Origin: Afipia sp.
GTDB lineage: Bacteria; Pseudomonadota; Alphaproteobacteria; Rhizobiales; Xanthobacteraceae
Direction of reading: 5' to 3'
Length of the DNA: 36,702 nucleotides
NCBI GenBank assembly: GCA_030652315.1
Contig: JAUSAX010000007.1
Span: forward strand, 1 to 36,702
This document shows, one piece after another, positions 1-7,691 of this stretch (positions are counted from its first letter, which is position 1; every line of letters starts with the position of its first letter). The notes under the pieces were generated by a model. It did no database searches. It was not told where the DNA came from and saw nothing but the letters and a program-made list of their open reading frames with translations. A program made the translations under genes and the position numbers.

Positions 1-152
1 TGGATCGCACCCGAGAACAGCAGCAGCTTTTCCGTCAGCGTGGTCTTGCCGGCGTCAGGATGCGAGATGATCGCGAATGTGCGCCGGCGCGCCACTTCTT
101 CGGCAAGCGGCGTCAGCGAGGCAGACTCGGCGGCAAGGGCGGTATCGGACAT
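1..152 (-). CDS. prfC: Peptide chain release factor 3, 5' end only
   Basis: The first 50 residues of a GTPase are visible and the gene runs off the left edge. Residues 20-45 read [17 protein letters not shown] followed by [12 protein letters not shown], which carries the G1/P-loop DAGKT variant and the [10 protein letters not shown] lead-in characteristic of RF3 rather than of EF-G or LepA. RF3 recycles RF1 and RF2 from the ribosome after termination. The ATG is at 152-150; the short Ala-rich N-terminal extension before RRRTF is usual for alphaproteobacterial copies. The gene is divergent from sugE, with 265 bp between the two start codons. Confidence is high for the family because the P-loop context is distinctive, although under a tenth of the protein can be seen. 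Confidence 0.9.
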   Translation of the reverse strand, partial: MSDTALAAESASLTPLAEEVARRRTFAIISHPDAGKTTLTEKLLLFSGAI

Positions 153-245
153 GATGCGAGCGTGTCGCAAAGAAACGCGGCAGGATCAAGGGTAATTGAA
201 TTCCATGCACTTGCATCATCTTTTTCCCTGAGCCATATTCGCGCG

Positions 246-261
246 TCGAGGACGACCTCGA
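246..261 (+). promoter_or_regulatory. Perfect 6-bp hairpin with ACGA loop in sugE leader
   Basis: TCGAGG, loop ACGA, CCTCGA form a perfect hairpin on the coding strand of sugE. The core GG-ACGA-CC is the hallmark of each hairpin of the guanidine-II (mini-ykkC) riboswitch, which typically controls sugE/gdx. That class needs two such hairpins. A second GGACGG occurs at 281-286, but its flanks do not pair as an ACGR-loop hairpin, and the distance to the start codon (about 155 nt) is long. It may be a degenerate riboswitch or a coincidence. The rest of 153-417 holds only the palindrome listed next and promoter space. Confidence 0.3.
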
Positions 262-355
262 TTCACTCACATATCCGCAGGGACGGCGGGAGCGCGACCA
301 GCAAAAGTGGAAACCGGTTTTGCGTCCGGGCGCGCTCAAATAATCATGACTGCGT

Positions 356-395
356 ATGATCTTATCGCCGAACTGCGCACACTTCGGCGGATCAT
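356..395. repeat. Extended palindrome upstream of sugE
   Basis: ATGATC (356-361) pairs with GATCAT (390-395), and CGCCGAA (366-372) pairs with TTCGGCG (383-389), leaving a 10-nt loop and a 4-nt bulge (TTAT). The arrangement resembles the dispersed palindromic repeats with GATCATGC ends found throughout Bradyrhizobium and relatives. The sequence AAGTGGAAACCGGTTTTGC just upstream (305-323) is of the same repeat style. It ends 22 bp before the sugE start and would sit in its 5' UTR if transcription starts upstream. Confidence 0.5.
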
Positions 396-417
396 GCGCT
401 AATGGAAGGATGTAGCC

Positions 418-732
418 ATGGCATGGACCATGCTGTTTGTTGCGGGCTTGCTGGAGATCGGCTGGGCGATCGGGCTCAAATATACCGATGGATTCACAAA
501 ACTGATGCCCTCGGTACTGACCATCATCAGCATGATCGCCAGCGTCATCCTGCTCGGCCTGTCGCTGAAGACGTTGCCGGTCGGCACCGCTTACGCGGTC
601 TGGACCGGTATCGGCACGGTCGGAACCGCCATACTCGGCATCTGGCTGCTGGGCGACCCGGCGACCACCCTCCGCATCGCCTGCATCGGGCTGATCGTCG
701 CGGGGATTATTGGACTGAAGGTCGTGGCCTGA
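418..732 (+). CDS. sugE: SugE/Gdx-type small multidrug resistance exporter
   Basis: This 104-residue, four-helix SMR protein is full length. Glu13 in helix 1 ([14 protein letters not shown]) is the invariant proton/substrate-binding carboxylate, and Trp16 and the helix-3 motif [13 protein letters not shown] match the SugE/Gdx branch rather than EmrE. Characterised Gdx proteins act as dual-topology dimers that exchange guanidinium for protons across the inner membrane; some members also carry quaternary ammonium ions. The ATG at 418 follows a GGAAGGATGTAGCC stretch that supplies a Shine-Dalgarno element. It is a single gene, divergent from prfC and convergent with pit. The structured leader (hairpin at 246-261) hints at RNA control, but this is not proven. 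Confidence 0.92.
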   Translation: MAWTMLFVAGLLEIGWAIGLKYTDGFTKLMPSVLTIISMIASVILLGLSLKTLPVGTAYAVWTGIGTVGTAILGIWLLGDPATTLRIACIGLIVAGIIGLKVVA

Positions 733-740
733 AGGCATAA

Positions 741-868
741 TCACCGTCGCCCTTCGAGGCGCGCAAGAGCGCGCACCTCAGGGTGACGGCTTCGGCACTC
801 AACACAGGAGAACGTCATCCTGAGGTGCGAGCAGCGCGTAGCGCGCGCGAGCCTCGAAGGATGGTGAG
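741..868. repeat. Inverted pair of a dispersed repeat unit
   Basis: Two copies of one motif lie head to head. Copy A (741-789) reads CCCTTCGAGGCGCGC then GCGCACCTCAGGGTGACG. Copy B (813-868) is its approximate reverse complement: CGTCATCCTGAGGTGCGAGC then GCGAGCCTCGAAGGATGG. Units with the signature CATCCTGAGGTGCGAGC...GAGCCTCGAAGGATG are abundant between genes in Bradyrhizobium and Rhodopseudomonas. The pair fills the gap between the convergent sugE and pit genes and could fold into a long stem that acts as a two-way terminator. Confidence 0.75.
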
Positions 869-876
869 GCCACCTT

Positions 877-1887
877 CTACTTCCAACCCGCCAGCGTCAC
901 GGCATAGTAAGTCGCGGCTGAAACCAGCGCGGCCGCCGGGATCGTGAAGATCCACGCCACGACGATCGAGCTTGCCACGTTCCAGCGCACGGCAGAGAGC
1001 CGCCGCGCGGCGCCGACGCCGACAATCGCGCCGGTGATGGTGTGTGTGGTCGAGACCGGTATGCCGAGGAACGTCGCCGCGAACAGCGTCGCCGCCCCGC
1101 CCGTCTCGGCGCAGAATCCCTGCATCGGATTGAGCTTGGTAATCCGCAGTCCCATGGTGCGCACGATGCGCCAGCCGCCCATCAGCGTCCCCAGCGCCAT
1201 CGCGGCCTGGCACGAAATCACCACCCAGAACGGAACGCTGAATTCCCCTCCGAGATAGCCCTGCGAGTAGAGCAGCACGGCGATGATGCCCATGGTCTTC
1301 TGCGCGTCGTTGGCGCCGTGACCGAGCGAATACAGCGAAGCCGAGACAAACTGCAGAATCCGGAAAGCACGATCGACCGCGAACGGCGTCGACCGCACCG
1401 CGGCCCATGACACGATCGCCGTCAGTAGCAGCGCAAGCAAAAAGCCGACGAACGGCGAGAGCACGATCGCGAGCAGTGTTTTCGACAGGCCGCTCCAGAC
1501 CATGACGGAGAATCCGGCCTTGGTGATGCCCGCGCCGAGCAATCCGCCGATCAGCGCATGTGAACTGCTCGACGGCATTCCGAGCGCCCACGTCACCAGG
1601 TTCCAGATGATCGCCCCGATCAAGGCCGCGAAAATCACCTGGGCGTCAATCACGCCGGGGTGGATGATGCCGGTGCCGATGGTCTGCGCGACATGCAGGC
1701 CAAAAAACAAGAAAGCGATGAAATTGAAGAACGCCGCCCACGCGACGGCATATTGCGGTCGCAGCACGCGGGTCGAAACGATGGTGGCGATGGAATTGGC
1801 GGCGTCGTGCAGTCCGTTGAGAAAATCGAACAGCAGCGCAACACCGATCAGTCCGACCAGGATGGGAAAAGCGAGCGAAGCATCCAC
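877..1887 (-). CDS. pit: PiT-family inorganic phosphate transporter
   Basis: This 336-residue membrane protein of the PiT family carries proton- or cation-coupled, low-affinity phosphate (metal-phosphate) symport across the inner membrane. Family signatures appear in the two inverted halves: NGLHDAANSIAT at residues 24-35, GMPSSSSHAL at 103-112, GANDAQKTMG at 191-200 and GIPVSTTHTITG at 275-286. Eight to ten hydrophobic segments are evident. The start is GTG at 1887, preceded by AGGA at a suitable distance; the nearby ATG is out of frame. It lies 15 bp downstream of the DUF47 gene, so the two are almost certainly co-transcribed, the usual pairing for bacterial Pit. Convergent with sugE. Confidence 0.93.
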   Translation of the reverse strand: MDASLAFPILVGLIGVALLFDFLNGLHDAANSIATIVSTRVLRPQYAVAWAAFFNFIAFLFFGLHVAQTIGTGIIHPGVIDAQVIFAALIGAIIWNLVTWALGMPSSSSHALIGGLLGAGITKAGFSVMVWSGLSKTLLAIVLSPFVGFLLALLLTAIVSWAAVRSTPFAVDRAFRILQFVSASLYSLGHGANDAQKTMGIIAVLLYSQGYLGGEFSVPFWVVISCQAAMALGTLMGGWRIVRTMGLRITKLNPMQGFCAETGGAATLFAATFLGIPVSTTHTITGAIVGVGAARRLSAVRWNVASSIVVAWIFTIPAAALVSAATYYAVTLAGWK

Positions 1888-1902
1888 TGTGTGGTCCTGA
1901 CC

Positions 1903-2547
1903 TTAAACTTGCTCGATCACGATACTGTTGATCTCGTTCGCGACGTCGTCGAAGCGGTCGGCGACCTTCTCGAGATGCTTGTAGATTTCGGCGCCGACGA
2001 TGAAGTCCATCGCGCTGCCGTCGCGGTGTTTGATGAAGAGCTCCTTCAGGCCGATGTCGTTCAGGTCATCGACGCGGCCTTCCAGCCGCGTGATTTCCTC
2101 GGTGAGCGCCGTCAACGTCGTGACATTCGGGCCCATCGACTGCATCAGCGGCAGCGCGCGGCCGACGAGATTGGCACACTGAACGAGGATGGAGCCGATC
2201 TCGCGCATCGGCGGCTCGAAGATCCGCACCTCGAACAGCATCACCGCCTTGGCGGTCTGCTGCATCTGGTCGATGGCATCGTCCATCGCGGTGATCAGGT
2301 TCTTGATATCGCCCCGATCGAACGGCGTGATGAAGGTCCGGCGGACCGCGGTCAGGACTTCCCGCGTGACCTGGTCGGCGTCGTTTTCGAACTGGTTGAC
2401 GCGCTGGCAGTAAACCGGGGTCTCCTCGCCGCCGCGCAGCATCCCCTCCAGCGCCTCGGCGCCCTGCACCACGGACTGGGAATGCCGGGCGAACAGGTCG
2501 AAAAACCGCTCCTCCCGAGGCAGCAGCTTACGAAACAACCCAAGCAT
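1903..2547 (-). CDS. DUF47 (PhoU-like) phosphate transport accessory protein
   Basis: This 214-residue all-helical cytoplasmic protein matches the DUF47/Pit-accessory family, whose members resemble PhoU. It begins MLGLFRKLLPREERFFDLFARHS, the usual family opening, and has the later stretch RGDIKNLITAMDDAIDQM seen in these proteins. In other bacteria (for example Sinorhizobium OrfA-Pit) it is encoded directly upstream of pit and modulates phosphate uptake; a direct catalytic role is not known. The ATG at 2547 has a GGAG Shine-Dalgarno seven bases upstream. The gene heads a two-gene operon with pit. Confidence 0.9.
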   Translation of the reverse strand: MLGLFRKLLPREERFFDLFARHSQSVVQGAEALEGMLRGGEETPVYCQRVNQFENDADQVTREVLTAVRRTFITPFDRGDIKNLITAMDDAIDQMQQTAKAVMLFEVRIFEPPMREIGSILVQCANLVGRALPLMQSMGPNVTTLTALTEEITRLEGRVDDLNDIGLKELFIKHRDGSAMDFIVGAEIYKHLEKVADRFDDVANEINSIVIEQV

Positions 2548-2618
2548 GATCTTTCTCCGGCATGACAGAACGCGTCACATATCCGTCATAAACCGTTTTC
2601 GCAAACCAACAGGCGGCT

Positions 2619-2638
2619 ACCGGCGCAAAAGCGCCGGT
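2619..2638. terminator. 8-bp hairpin between liv operon and DUF47 gene
   Basis: ACCGGCGC, loop AAAA, GCGCCGGT form a perfect 8-bp GC-rich hairpin 45 bp beyond the livM stop codon. On the minus strand it follows the last liv gene and could stop or stabilise the liv transcript. No T-run follows, so an intrinsic terminator is not certain. Confidence 0.45.
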
Positions 2639-2683
2639 CATCCACCGTTTTGTCGAGGTGAGAAAAGCCGTAGAATCTGCCGG

Positions 2684-3649
2684 TTACAGCGAGCGTTTGA
2701 AGAAATGGGCGATTTCGCCGACGATGCCGCGGCGGAAGGTGAGCACGCAGATCACGAAGATCGCGCCCTGAATCACCGTGACCCACTGGCCGAAGCCAGC
2801 CAGATACTGCTGCATGGCGATGATGACGAAGGCGCCGACCACCGGCCCGAACACGGTGCCGAGGCCGCCGACCAGCGTCATCAGCACGACTTCGCCGGAC
2901 ATGGTCCAGTGCACGTCGGTCAGCGAGGCGTTCTGCGCCACGAACACCTTCACCGCGCCCGCCAGACCCGCCAGCGTGCCGGACAGGATGTACGCCAGCA
3001 GCTTGTACTGGTCGGTCTTGTAGCCCAGCGAGATGGCGCGCTGCTCGTTCTCGCGGATCGATTTCAGCACCTCGCCGAACGGCGAGTTGATCGCGCGGTA
3101 GATCAGCAGGAACCCGAGCAGGAAGATAGTCAGCACCACGTAATAGAGCGTGATCGGCTTCGACAGGTCGAACACCCCGAACATCATGCCCTGCGGAATG
3201 CCCTGGATGCCGTCTTCGCCGTGGGTGAAGGGGGTCTGCAGGTAGATGAAGAACAAGAGCTGCGACAGCGCCAGCGTGATCATCGCAAAGTAGATGCCCT
3301 GGCGGCGGATCGCGATCAGGCCGGTGATGACGCTAAGTGCGGCCGACGCGGCGACGCCGAGGATGATGCCGATCTCAGGCGATACGCCCCAGACCTTCAG
3401 CGCATGCGCGGTCACGTAGCCCGCGGTGCCGAGGAACATCGCGTGTCCGAACGACAACAGGCCGCTGTAGCCGATCAGCAGGTTGAAGGCGCAGGCGAAC
3501 AGCGCAAAGCACAGCGCCTGCATCACAAAGTAAGGATAGATCCCGGTCAGCGGCACGATGACCAAAAGGACGGTCATGACCGCGAACGCGATCATCTCGT
3601 CGGCGGTGCGGCCCTTCACGGGAACGGCGTTGTCAGTGATTGTCGTCAT
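2684..3649 (-). CDS. livM: Branched-chain amino acid ABC transporter permease LivM
   Basis: This 321-residue inner-membrane permease is the second of two in a HAAT-type importer. The hydrophobic profile shows about nine to ten helices. Family hallmarks are NLLIGYSGLLSFGHAMFLGTAGY at residues 57-79 and GTLAGLAGAVKVFVAQNASL near 220-240, the cytoplasmic loop that meets the ATPase. It is the last gene of the liv operon; its ATG lies one base beyond the livH stop, so coupling is expected. Substrate is not fixed by sequence: relatives import Leu/Ile/Val, but also amides, urea or aromatic acids. Confidence 0.9.
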   Translation of the reverse strand: MTTITDNAVPVKGRTADEMIAFAVMTVLLVIVPLTGIYPYFVMQALCFALFACAFNLLIGYSGLLSFGHAMFLGTAGYVTAHALKVWGVSPEIGIILGVAASAALSVITGLIAIRRQGIYFAMITLALSQLLFFIYLQTPFTHGEDGIQGIPQGMMFGVFDLSKPITLYYVVLTIFLLGFLLIYRAINSPFGEVLKSIRENEQRAISLGYKTDQYKLLAYILSGTLAGLAGAVKVFVAQNASLTDVHWTMSGEVVLMTLVGGLGTVFGPVVGAFVIIAMQQYLAGFGQWVTVIQGAIFVICVLTFRRGIVGEIAHFFKRSL

Positions 3650-3650
3650 A

Positions 3651-4514
3651 TCAGTTCGCCCGTCCCGTCAGTCCAGTCGGCTTTACGAGGAGCACCAGCA
3701 CCATCAGCACGAAAACCACGGTGTTGGACGCCTCGGGATAAAAGTACTTGGTCAGGCCTTCGATCACGCCGAGCCCGAAGCCGGTGATGATCGAGCCCAT
3801 GATCGAGCCCATGCCGCCGATCACAACCACCGCGAACACCACGATGATGAGATCCGCGCCCATCAGCGGCCGAACCTGATTGATCGGAGCCGAAAGCACG
3901 CCGGCCAGCGCAGCAAGACCAACGCCGAGACCGAAGGTCAGCGTGATCATGCGCGGCACGTTGATGCCGAAGGCGCGCACCAGCGTCGGATTCTCGGTGG
4001 CGGCGCGCAGATAGGAACCGAACCGCGTCTGCTCGATCAGGAACCATGTCGCGATGCAGACCACGAGCGAGAAGATCACCACCCAGCCGCGATAGATCGG
4101 CAGATACATGAAGCCGAGATTGACGCCGCCCTTCAGCAGATCAGGAATGGCGTAAGGCAATCCGGACGAGCCGAAATAATTCTGGAATACGCCCTGGATG
4201 ATCAGCGCCACGCCGAACGTCAGCAGCAATCCGTAGAGATGATCGAGGCCAGTCAGCCACTGCAGCATGGTGCGCTCCAGCAGGATGCCGAAGCCGCCGA
4301 CGATCACCGGCGCCAGGATCAGCGCCCACCAGTAGTTGATACCAGCGAGATTGAGCAGAAAGTAGGCAACGAACGCACCCATCATGTAGAGCGCGCCATG
4401 CGCAAAATTGATGATGTTGAGCATCCCGAAAATCACGGCCAGCCCGAGGCTCAGCAGCGCGTAAAACGAGCCGTTGATCAATCCAACCAATAGCTGGGCG
4501 TAGAGAGCTTGCAT
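3651..4514 (-). CDS. livH: Branched-chain amino acid ABC transporter permease LivH
   Basis: This 287-residue permease is the partner of LivM. It opens LLVGLINGSFYALLSLGLAVIFGMLNIINFAHGALYMMGA, the strongly conserved N-terminal signature of LivH (NFAHG), and ends with a GMGSIMGSIITGFGLGVIEG segment typical of the family, which includes the EAA-like interaction loop. About eight membrane helices are evident. The ATG at 4514 has only a weak ribosome site. It lies downstream of the binding-protein gene with an 81-bp gap that contains a strong hairpin (4560-4585), so permease expression is probably lower than that of the binding protein. Confidence 0.9.
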   Translation of the reverse strand: MQALYAQLLVGLINGSFYALLSLGLAVIFGMLNIINFAHGALYMMGAFVAYFLLNLAGINYWWALILAPVIVGGFGILLERTMLQWLTGLDHLYGLLLTFGVALIIQGVFQNYFGSSGLPYAIPDLLKGGVNLGFMYLPIYRGWVVIFSLVVCIATWFLIEQTRFGSYLRAATENPTLVRAFGINVPRMITLTFGLGVGLAALAGVLSAPINQVRPLMGADLIIVVFAVVVIGGMGSIMGSIITGFGLGVIEGLTKYFYPEASNTVVFVLMVLVLLVKPTGLTGRAN

Positions 4515-4559
4515 CGTATCGATTCTTTCGCGCGCGATTGAGAGCGGTATTGAGAGAAT

Positions 4560-4585
4560 GCCCGGCGGCGGTCAAGCCGCCGGGC
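4560..4585 (-). promoter_or_regulatory. 10-bp GC-rich hairpin between binding-protein gene and livH
   Basis: GCCCGGCGGC (4560-4569), a 6-nt loop, and GCCGCCGGGC (4576-4585) form a perfect 10-bp stem 10 bp after the binding-protein stop codon. No U-run follows on the minus strand. Such hairpins inside ABC-importer operons usually shield the 3' end of the binding-protein mRNA or partly terminate transcription, which gives an excess of binding protein over permeases. The role here is inferred. Confidence 0.6.
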
Positions 4586-4595
4586 GGATTGCTTG

Positions 4596-5816
4596 TTATT
4601 TCTTCACCAGCGGGCAAACGCTTTCCGACAGCGGCCGGAAGGCCTGCTCGGCAGGCGTGGTGCCAACCAGCTTGTAGTAGTCCCACGGTCCCTTGGACTC
4701 GGAAGGCTTCTTCACCTCGAAGAGATAAGCCGGATGGATCTTGCGTCCGTTCGGCTGGATCGAGCCTTTGCCGAACAGCGGATCATCCGTCGGCATTTCC
4801 TTCATCTTGGCGACGACCTTGGCGCCATCGTGCGGATTGCCGCCCATGGCTTCGAGCGTCTTGAAGTAGTGCATGAGACCGGAATAGACGCCCGCCTGCA
4901 CCATGGTCGGCGGCGCCTTGTTCTTCATGCGCTCGGAAAAGCGCTTGGAGAATGCACGGGTACCGTCGTTCAGATCCCAGTAGAACGTCTCGGTGAAGTT
5001 CAGACCCTGCGCAACGTTCAGACCGAGCGAGTTGACGTCGCTGACGAACATCAGAAGGCCGGCAAGTCTTTGCCCACCCTTGACGATGCCGAACTCCGCC
5101 GCCTGCTTGATCGAATTGGTCGTGTCGCCGCCTGCATTGGCCAGACCGACGATCTTCGCCTTCGAGGCCTGCGCCTGCAGCAGGAACGAGGAGAAGTCCG
5201 ACGAGTTCAACGGATGCTTGACGCCGCCGAGCACCTTGCCGCCCGCCTTCGTCACGGCCGCCGTGGTGTCGCGCTCAAGCGCTGCACCGAACGCATAGTC
5301 GGCCGTGAGGAAAAACCAGCTGTCGCCGCCCGCCTTCACCAGCGCGGAGCCGGTGCTGTTGGCCAGCATGTAGGTGTCGTAGACCCAGTGCACGACATTC
5401 GGCGAGCACTGCGCGTTGGTGAGGTCCGACGACGCCGCGCCGGAGTTGATCATGATGGCGTTCTTTTCGGTGACGACGTTCTTGACCGCGAGCGCGACGC
5501 CCGAGTTCAACACGTCAACGACGACGTCGACCTTCTCGACATCGATCCATTGCCGGGTCGTCGTGGTGCCGACGTCAGGCTTGTTCTGATGGTCGGCGGC
5601 GATGACGTCGACCTTCCAGCCCTTTTTGGTAAGGCCTGAATCCTCAATGGCCATCTGCGCAGCAAGAGTCGAGCCCGGCCCGCCCACGTCGGCGTAGAGG
5701 CCGGACATGTCGGTCAGGTTTCCGATCTTGACGGTCTTGTCCTGCGCCAAAGCGCTGGTCCCCGCGCCGATCATCAGCGCGGTGCTCAGCATAAGTGCCG
5801 AAATCGTGTTCTTCAT
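4596..5816 (-). CDS. ABC transporter substrate-binding protein, LivK/Peripla_BP_6 type
   Basis: This 406-residue periplasmic binding protein is of the branched-chain amino acid family. Residues 1-25 form a signal peptide (MKNTISALMLSTALMIGAGTSALAQ) with cleavage after ALA or LAQ. The mature protein begins KTVKIGNLTDMSGLYADVGGPGS, the expected first strand and ligand-loop start of Peripla_BP_6. The ATG at 5816 has a strong AGGAGG-type ribosome site. It sits between livF and livH in the operon. Its size and the GNLTDMSGLYADVGG start are common in rhizobial proteins of uncertain ligand, so leucine binding should not be assumed. Confidence 0.88.
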   Translation of the reverse strand: MKNTISALMLSTALMIGAGTSALAQDKTVKIGNLTDMSGLYADVGGPGSTLAAQMAIEDSGLTKKGWKVDVIAADHQNKPDVGTTTTRQWIDVEKVDVVVDVLNSGVALAVKNVVTEKNAIMINSGAASSDLTNAQCSPNVVHWVYDTYMLANSTGSALVKAGGDSWFFLTADYAFGAALERDTTAAVTKAGGKVLGGVKHPLNSSDFSSFLLQAQASKAKIVGLANAGGDTTNSIKQAAEFGIVKGGQRLAGLLMFVSDVNSLGLNVAQGLNFTETFYWDLNDGTRAFSKRFSERMKNKAPPTMVQAGVYSGLMHYFKTLEAMGGNPHDGAKVVAKMKEMPTDDPLFGKGSIQPNGRKIHPAYLFEVKKPSESKGPWDYYKLVGTTPAEQAFRPLSESVCPLVKK

Positions 5817-5833
5817 TATCTTCCCTCCTGGAT

Positions 5834-5850
5834 GCCGCTCTATTGGCGGC
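5834..5850 (-). promoter_or_regulatory. Small hairpin between livF and binding-protein gene
   Basis: GCCGC, a 7-nt loop, and GCGGC form a short hairpin in the 66-bp gap upstream of the binding-protein ribosome site. It could be a processing or stability element. The stem is short and may be coincidental. Confidence 0.25.
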
Positions 5851-5882
5851 GTTTGCCGTTAGCCTCGAACTAGGTTGTGCCT

Positions 5883-6599
5883 TTACACACCGAGATAGGT
5901 GTGGAGCTTCTCCATGTTGGCCTGGAGTTCTGAGTTTGCGAATGTGTCGATGATCTTGCCGTGCTCGACGATGTAGAATCGGTCGGCCACGGTCGAAGCG
6001 AAGCGGAAGTTCTGCTCGACCAGCAGGATCGTGAAACCCTCCGCCTTCAGCCGCGCGATCATCTTGCCGATCTGCTGGATGATGACCGGCGCCAGACCCT
6101 CGGTCGGCTCGTCCAGCATCAGGAAGCGCGCGCCGGTGCGCACGATGCGCGCGATCGCCAGCATCTGCTGCTCGCCGCCGGACAGTTTGGTGCCCTGGCT
6201 GCCGAGGCGTTCCTTGAGATTGGGAAACAGCTCGAAGATCTGGTCGAGCGTCATGCCGCCGCTGCGGATGATCGGCGGCAGCAGCAGGTTTTCCTTCACA
6301 TCGAGGCTGGCAAAAATGCCGCGCTCTTCCGGACAGAACGCGACGCCGAGGCGCGCGATCTTCTCGGCCGGCATCCGGATCAGATCCTTGCCTTCGAACG
6401 ACACCGAACCGGTACGCTTTCCGATGATGCCCATGATCGACTTGAGCGTCGAGGTCTTGCCGGCGCCGTTGCGGCCGAGCAAGGTGACTACTTCTCCCGG
6501 ACGAACCTCGAAGTTCATCCCGTGAAGGATGTGGGATTCGCCGTACCACGCCTGGAGATTCTTGACGTCAAGAACTGGCGAGCCTGCAACGTTATTCAT
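5883..6599 (-). CDS. livF: Branched-chain amino acid ABC transporter ATPase LivF
   Basis: This is a 238-residue ABC ATPase. Walker A is GRNGAGKT near residue 43, the signature is LSGGEQQMLAIARIV, Walker B is FLMLDEPTEGLAP, and the H-loop region is ILLVEQNFRFA; EPTEGLAP and VEQN are typical of LivF. The start chosen is ATG at 6599 (MNNVAGSPVLDVKNLQAWYG); a longer upstream reading would run well into livG. It overlaps the end of livG by 8 bp, indicating coupling. It forms a heterodimer with LivG on the inner face of the membrane and drives the LivH-LivM pore. Confidence 0.93.
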   Translation of the reverse strand: MNNVAGSPVLDVKNLQAWYGESHILHGMNFEVRPGEVVTLLGRNGAGKTSTLKSIMGIIGKRTGSVSFEGKDLIRMPAEKIARLGVAFCPEERGIFASLDVKENLLLPPIIRSGGMTLDQIFELFPNLKERLGSQGTKLSGGEQQMLAIARIVRTGARFLMLDEPTEGLAPVIIQQIGKMIARLKAEGFTILLVEQNFRFASTVADRFYIVEHGKIIDTFANSELQANMEKLHTYLGV

Positions 6600-7347
6600 G
6601 GCCGGCTCCCAGATAGGCTTCCTTGACCCGCGGATCCTTGGTGAGCGTCGCGTAGTTGCCTTCCGCAAGCACCTTGCCGCGCGTTAGCACCGTAATGGTG
6701 TCGGACAGGTGGGCGACGACGTTGAGATTATGTTCGACCATCAGGATCGTGTACTTCTGCGAAATGCGCTTGATCAGCGCGGCGACCTTGTCGATGTCCT
6801 CGTGGCCCATGCCGGCCATCGGCTCGTCGAGCAGCATCATCTCCGGATCGAGCGCCAGCGTGGTGGCGATCTCGAGCGCGCGCTTGCGGCCGTAAGGCAT
6901 TTCCACCGCGGGCGTTTTGGCGAAGTCGCTCAGGCCGACGTCTTCGAGCAATTCCTCCGCGCGTCCGTTGAAACGATCGAGAACCGACTTCGATCGCCAG
7001 AAATCGAACGACGAGCCGTGCTGGCGCTGCAGCGCCACCCGCACGTTCTCCAGCGCCGTCAGATGCGGGAACACCGCCGAAATCTGGAACGACCGAACCA
7101 GCCCGAGCCGCGCCACGTCGGCGGGCGCCATCGCGGTGATGTCCTGTCCCTTGTAGAGAATCTGCCCGCTGGTCGGCTTCAGGAACTTTGTCAGCAGATT
7201 GAAGCACGTCGTCTTGCCGGCCCCGTTCGGGCCGATCAGCGCATGAATCGTTCCGCGGCGAACCTTCAGATTGACGTCGCTCACGGCCACAAAGCCCGCA
7301 AACTCCTTGGTCAACCCTGAGGTTTCAAGAATGAACTCATCAGACAA
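6592..7347 (-). CDS. livG: Branched-chain amino acid ABC transporter ATPase LivG
   Basis: This 251-residue ABC ATPase is the first gene of the liv operon. Walker A is GPNGAGKTT, Walker B is MMLLDEPMAGMGHED, and the H-loop region is ILMVEHNLNVVAHLSD. The signature segment is MPYGRKRALEIATTLA, the LivG form in which LSGGQ is replaced by a YGxxR motif, with Lys where Gln is more frequent. The start is TTG at 7347 with AGGGGG eight bases upstream; the ATG at 7340 is out of frame. Partners are LivF (8-bp overlap), LivH, LivM and the periplasmic protein encoded downstream. Confidence 0.92.
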   Translation of the reverse strand: MSDEFILETSGLTKEFAGFVAVSDVNLKVRRGTIHALIGPNGAGKTTCFNLLTKFLKPTSGQILYKGQDITAMAPADVARLGLVRSFQISAVFPHLTALENVRVALQRQHGSSFDFWRSKSVLDRFNGRAEELLEDVGLSDFAKTPAVEMPYGRKRALEIATTLALDPEMMLLDEPMAGMGHEDIDKVAALIKRISQKYTILMVEHNLNVVAHLSDTITVLTRGKVLAEGNYATLTKDPRVKEAYLGAGHE

Positions 7348-7570
7348 GCAAAATTCCCCCTGTCAGCCTTCACGCAAGCCATTCCGCGTGTGACCGTTTT
7401 TTGCGCCGCCCCTAGCGCTCTTCCGAAGCCTTCGACCCCGGCAACCCGGCCGGAATATGTATCGAATTGTTAGTGATGCGCAAGCCGCATTGCTGCCACC
7501 TGTTTATGCGTAGCGCGCAAAATTCATAATGTCCACCGGTGCCTAAGGCCATAGCGGCTGCGGCTGGCAG

Positions 7571-7587
7571 AAGCCGTGAAACGGCTT
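7571..7587. other. 7-bp hairpin in the livG / PAS gene intergenic region
   Basis: AAGCCGT, loop GAA, ACGGCTT form a perfect hairpin in the 344-bp region (7348-7691) between the divergent livG and PAS-protein genes. No known regulatory motif was recognised elsewhere in that region, which must hold both promoters. The hairpin lies about 105 bp before the PAS-gene start and could belong to a 5' leader or a small RNA. Confidence 0.25.
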
Positions 7588-7691
7588 GTTAAGCCTAATA
7601 TTCGGCAGAGTTCCCCTTTCATCAAAAATTTCGACCAAAGCCCGATGATTGCTGGCAAGGACATTCCCCAACACCGCTTCGGGACGTCGTC

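Noticed and set aside
2548..2683. Possible Pho box before the DUF47-pit operon (TATGACGGATATGTGACG and TTCTGTCATG on the minus strand)
   Set aside because: The repeats match the CTGTCAT pattern poorly and spacing is wrong; not enough to call a PhoB site.
2546..3787. A 413-codon plus-strand open reading opposite livM
   Set aside because: It is the antisense shadow of livM; composition is rich in His, Arg, Asp and Gln, with no family resemblance, and livM has clear signatures.
3558..4493. A 311-codon plus-strand open reading opposite livH
   Set aside because: It is the complement shadow of a GC-rich gene, with no recognisable domain or ribosome site.
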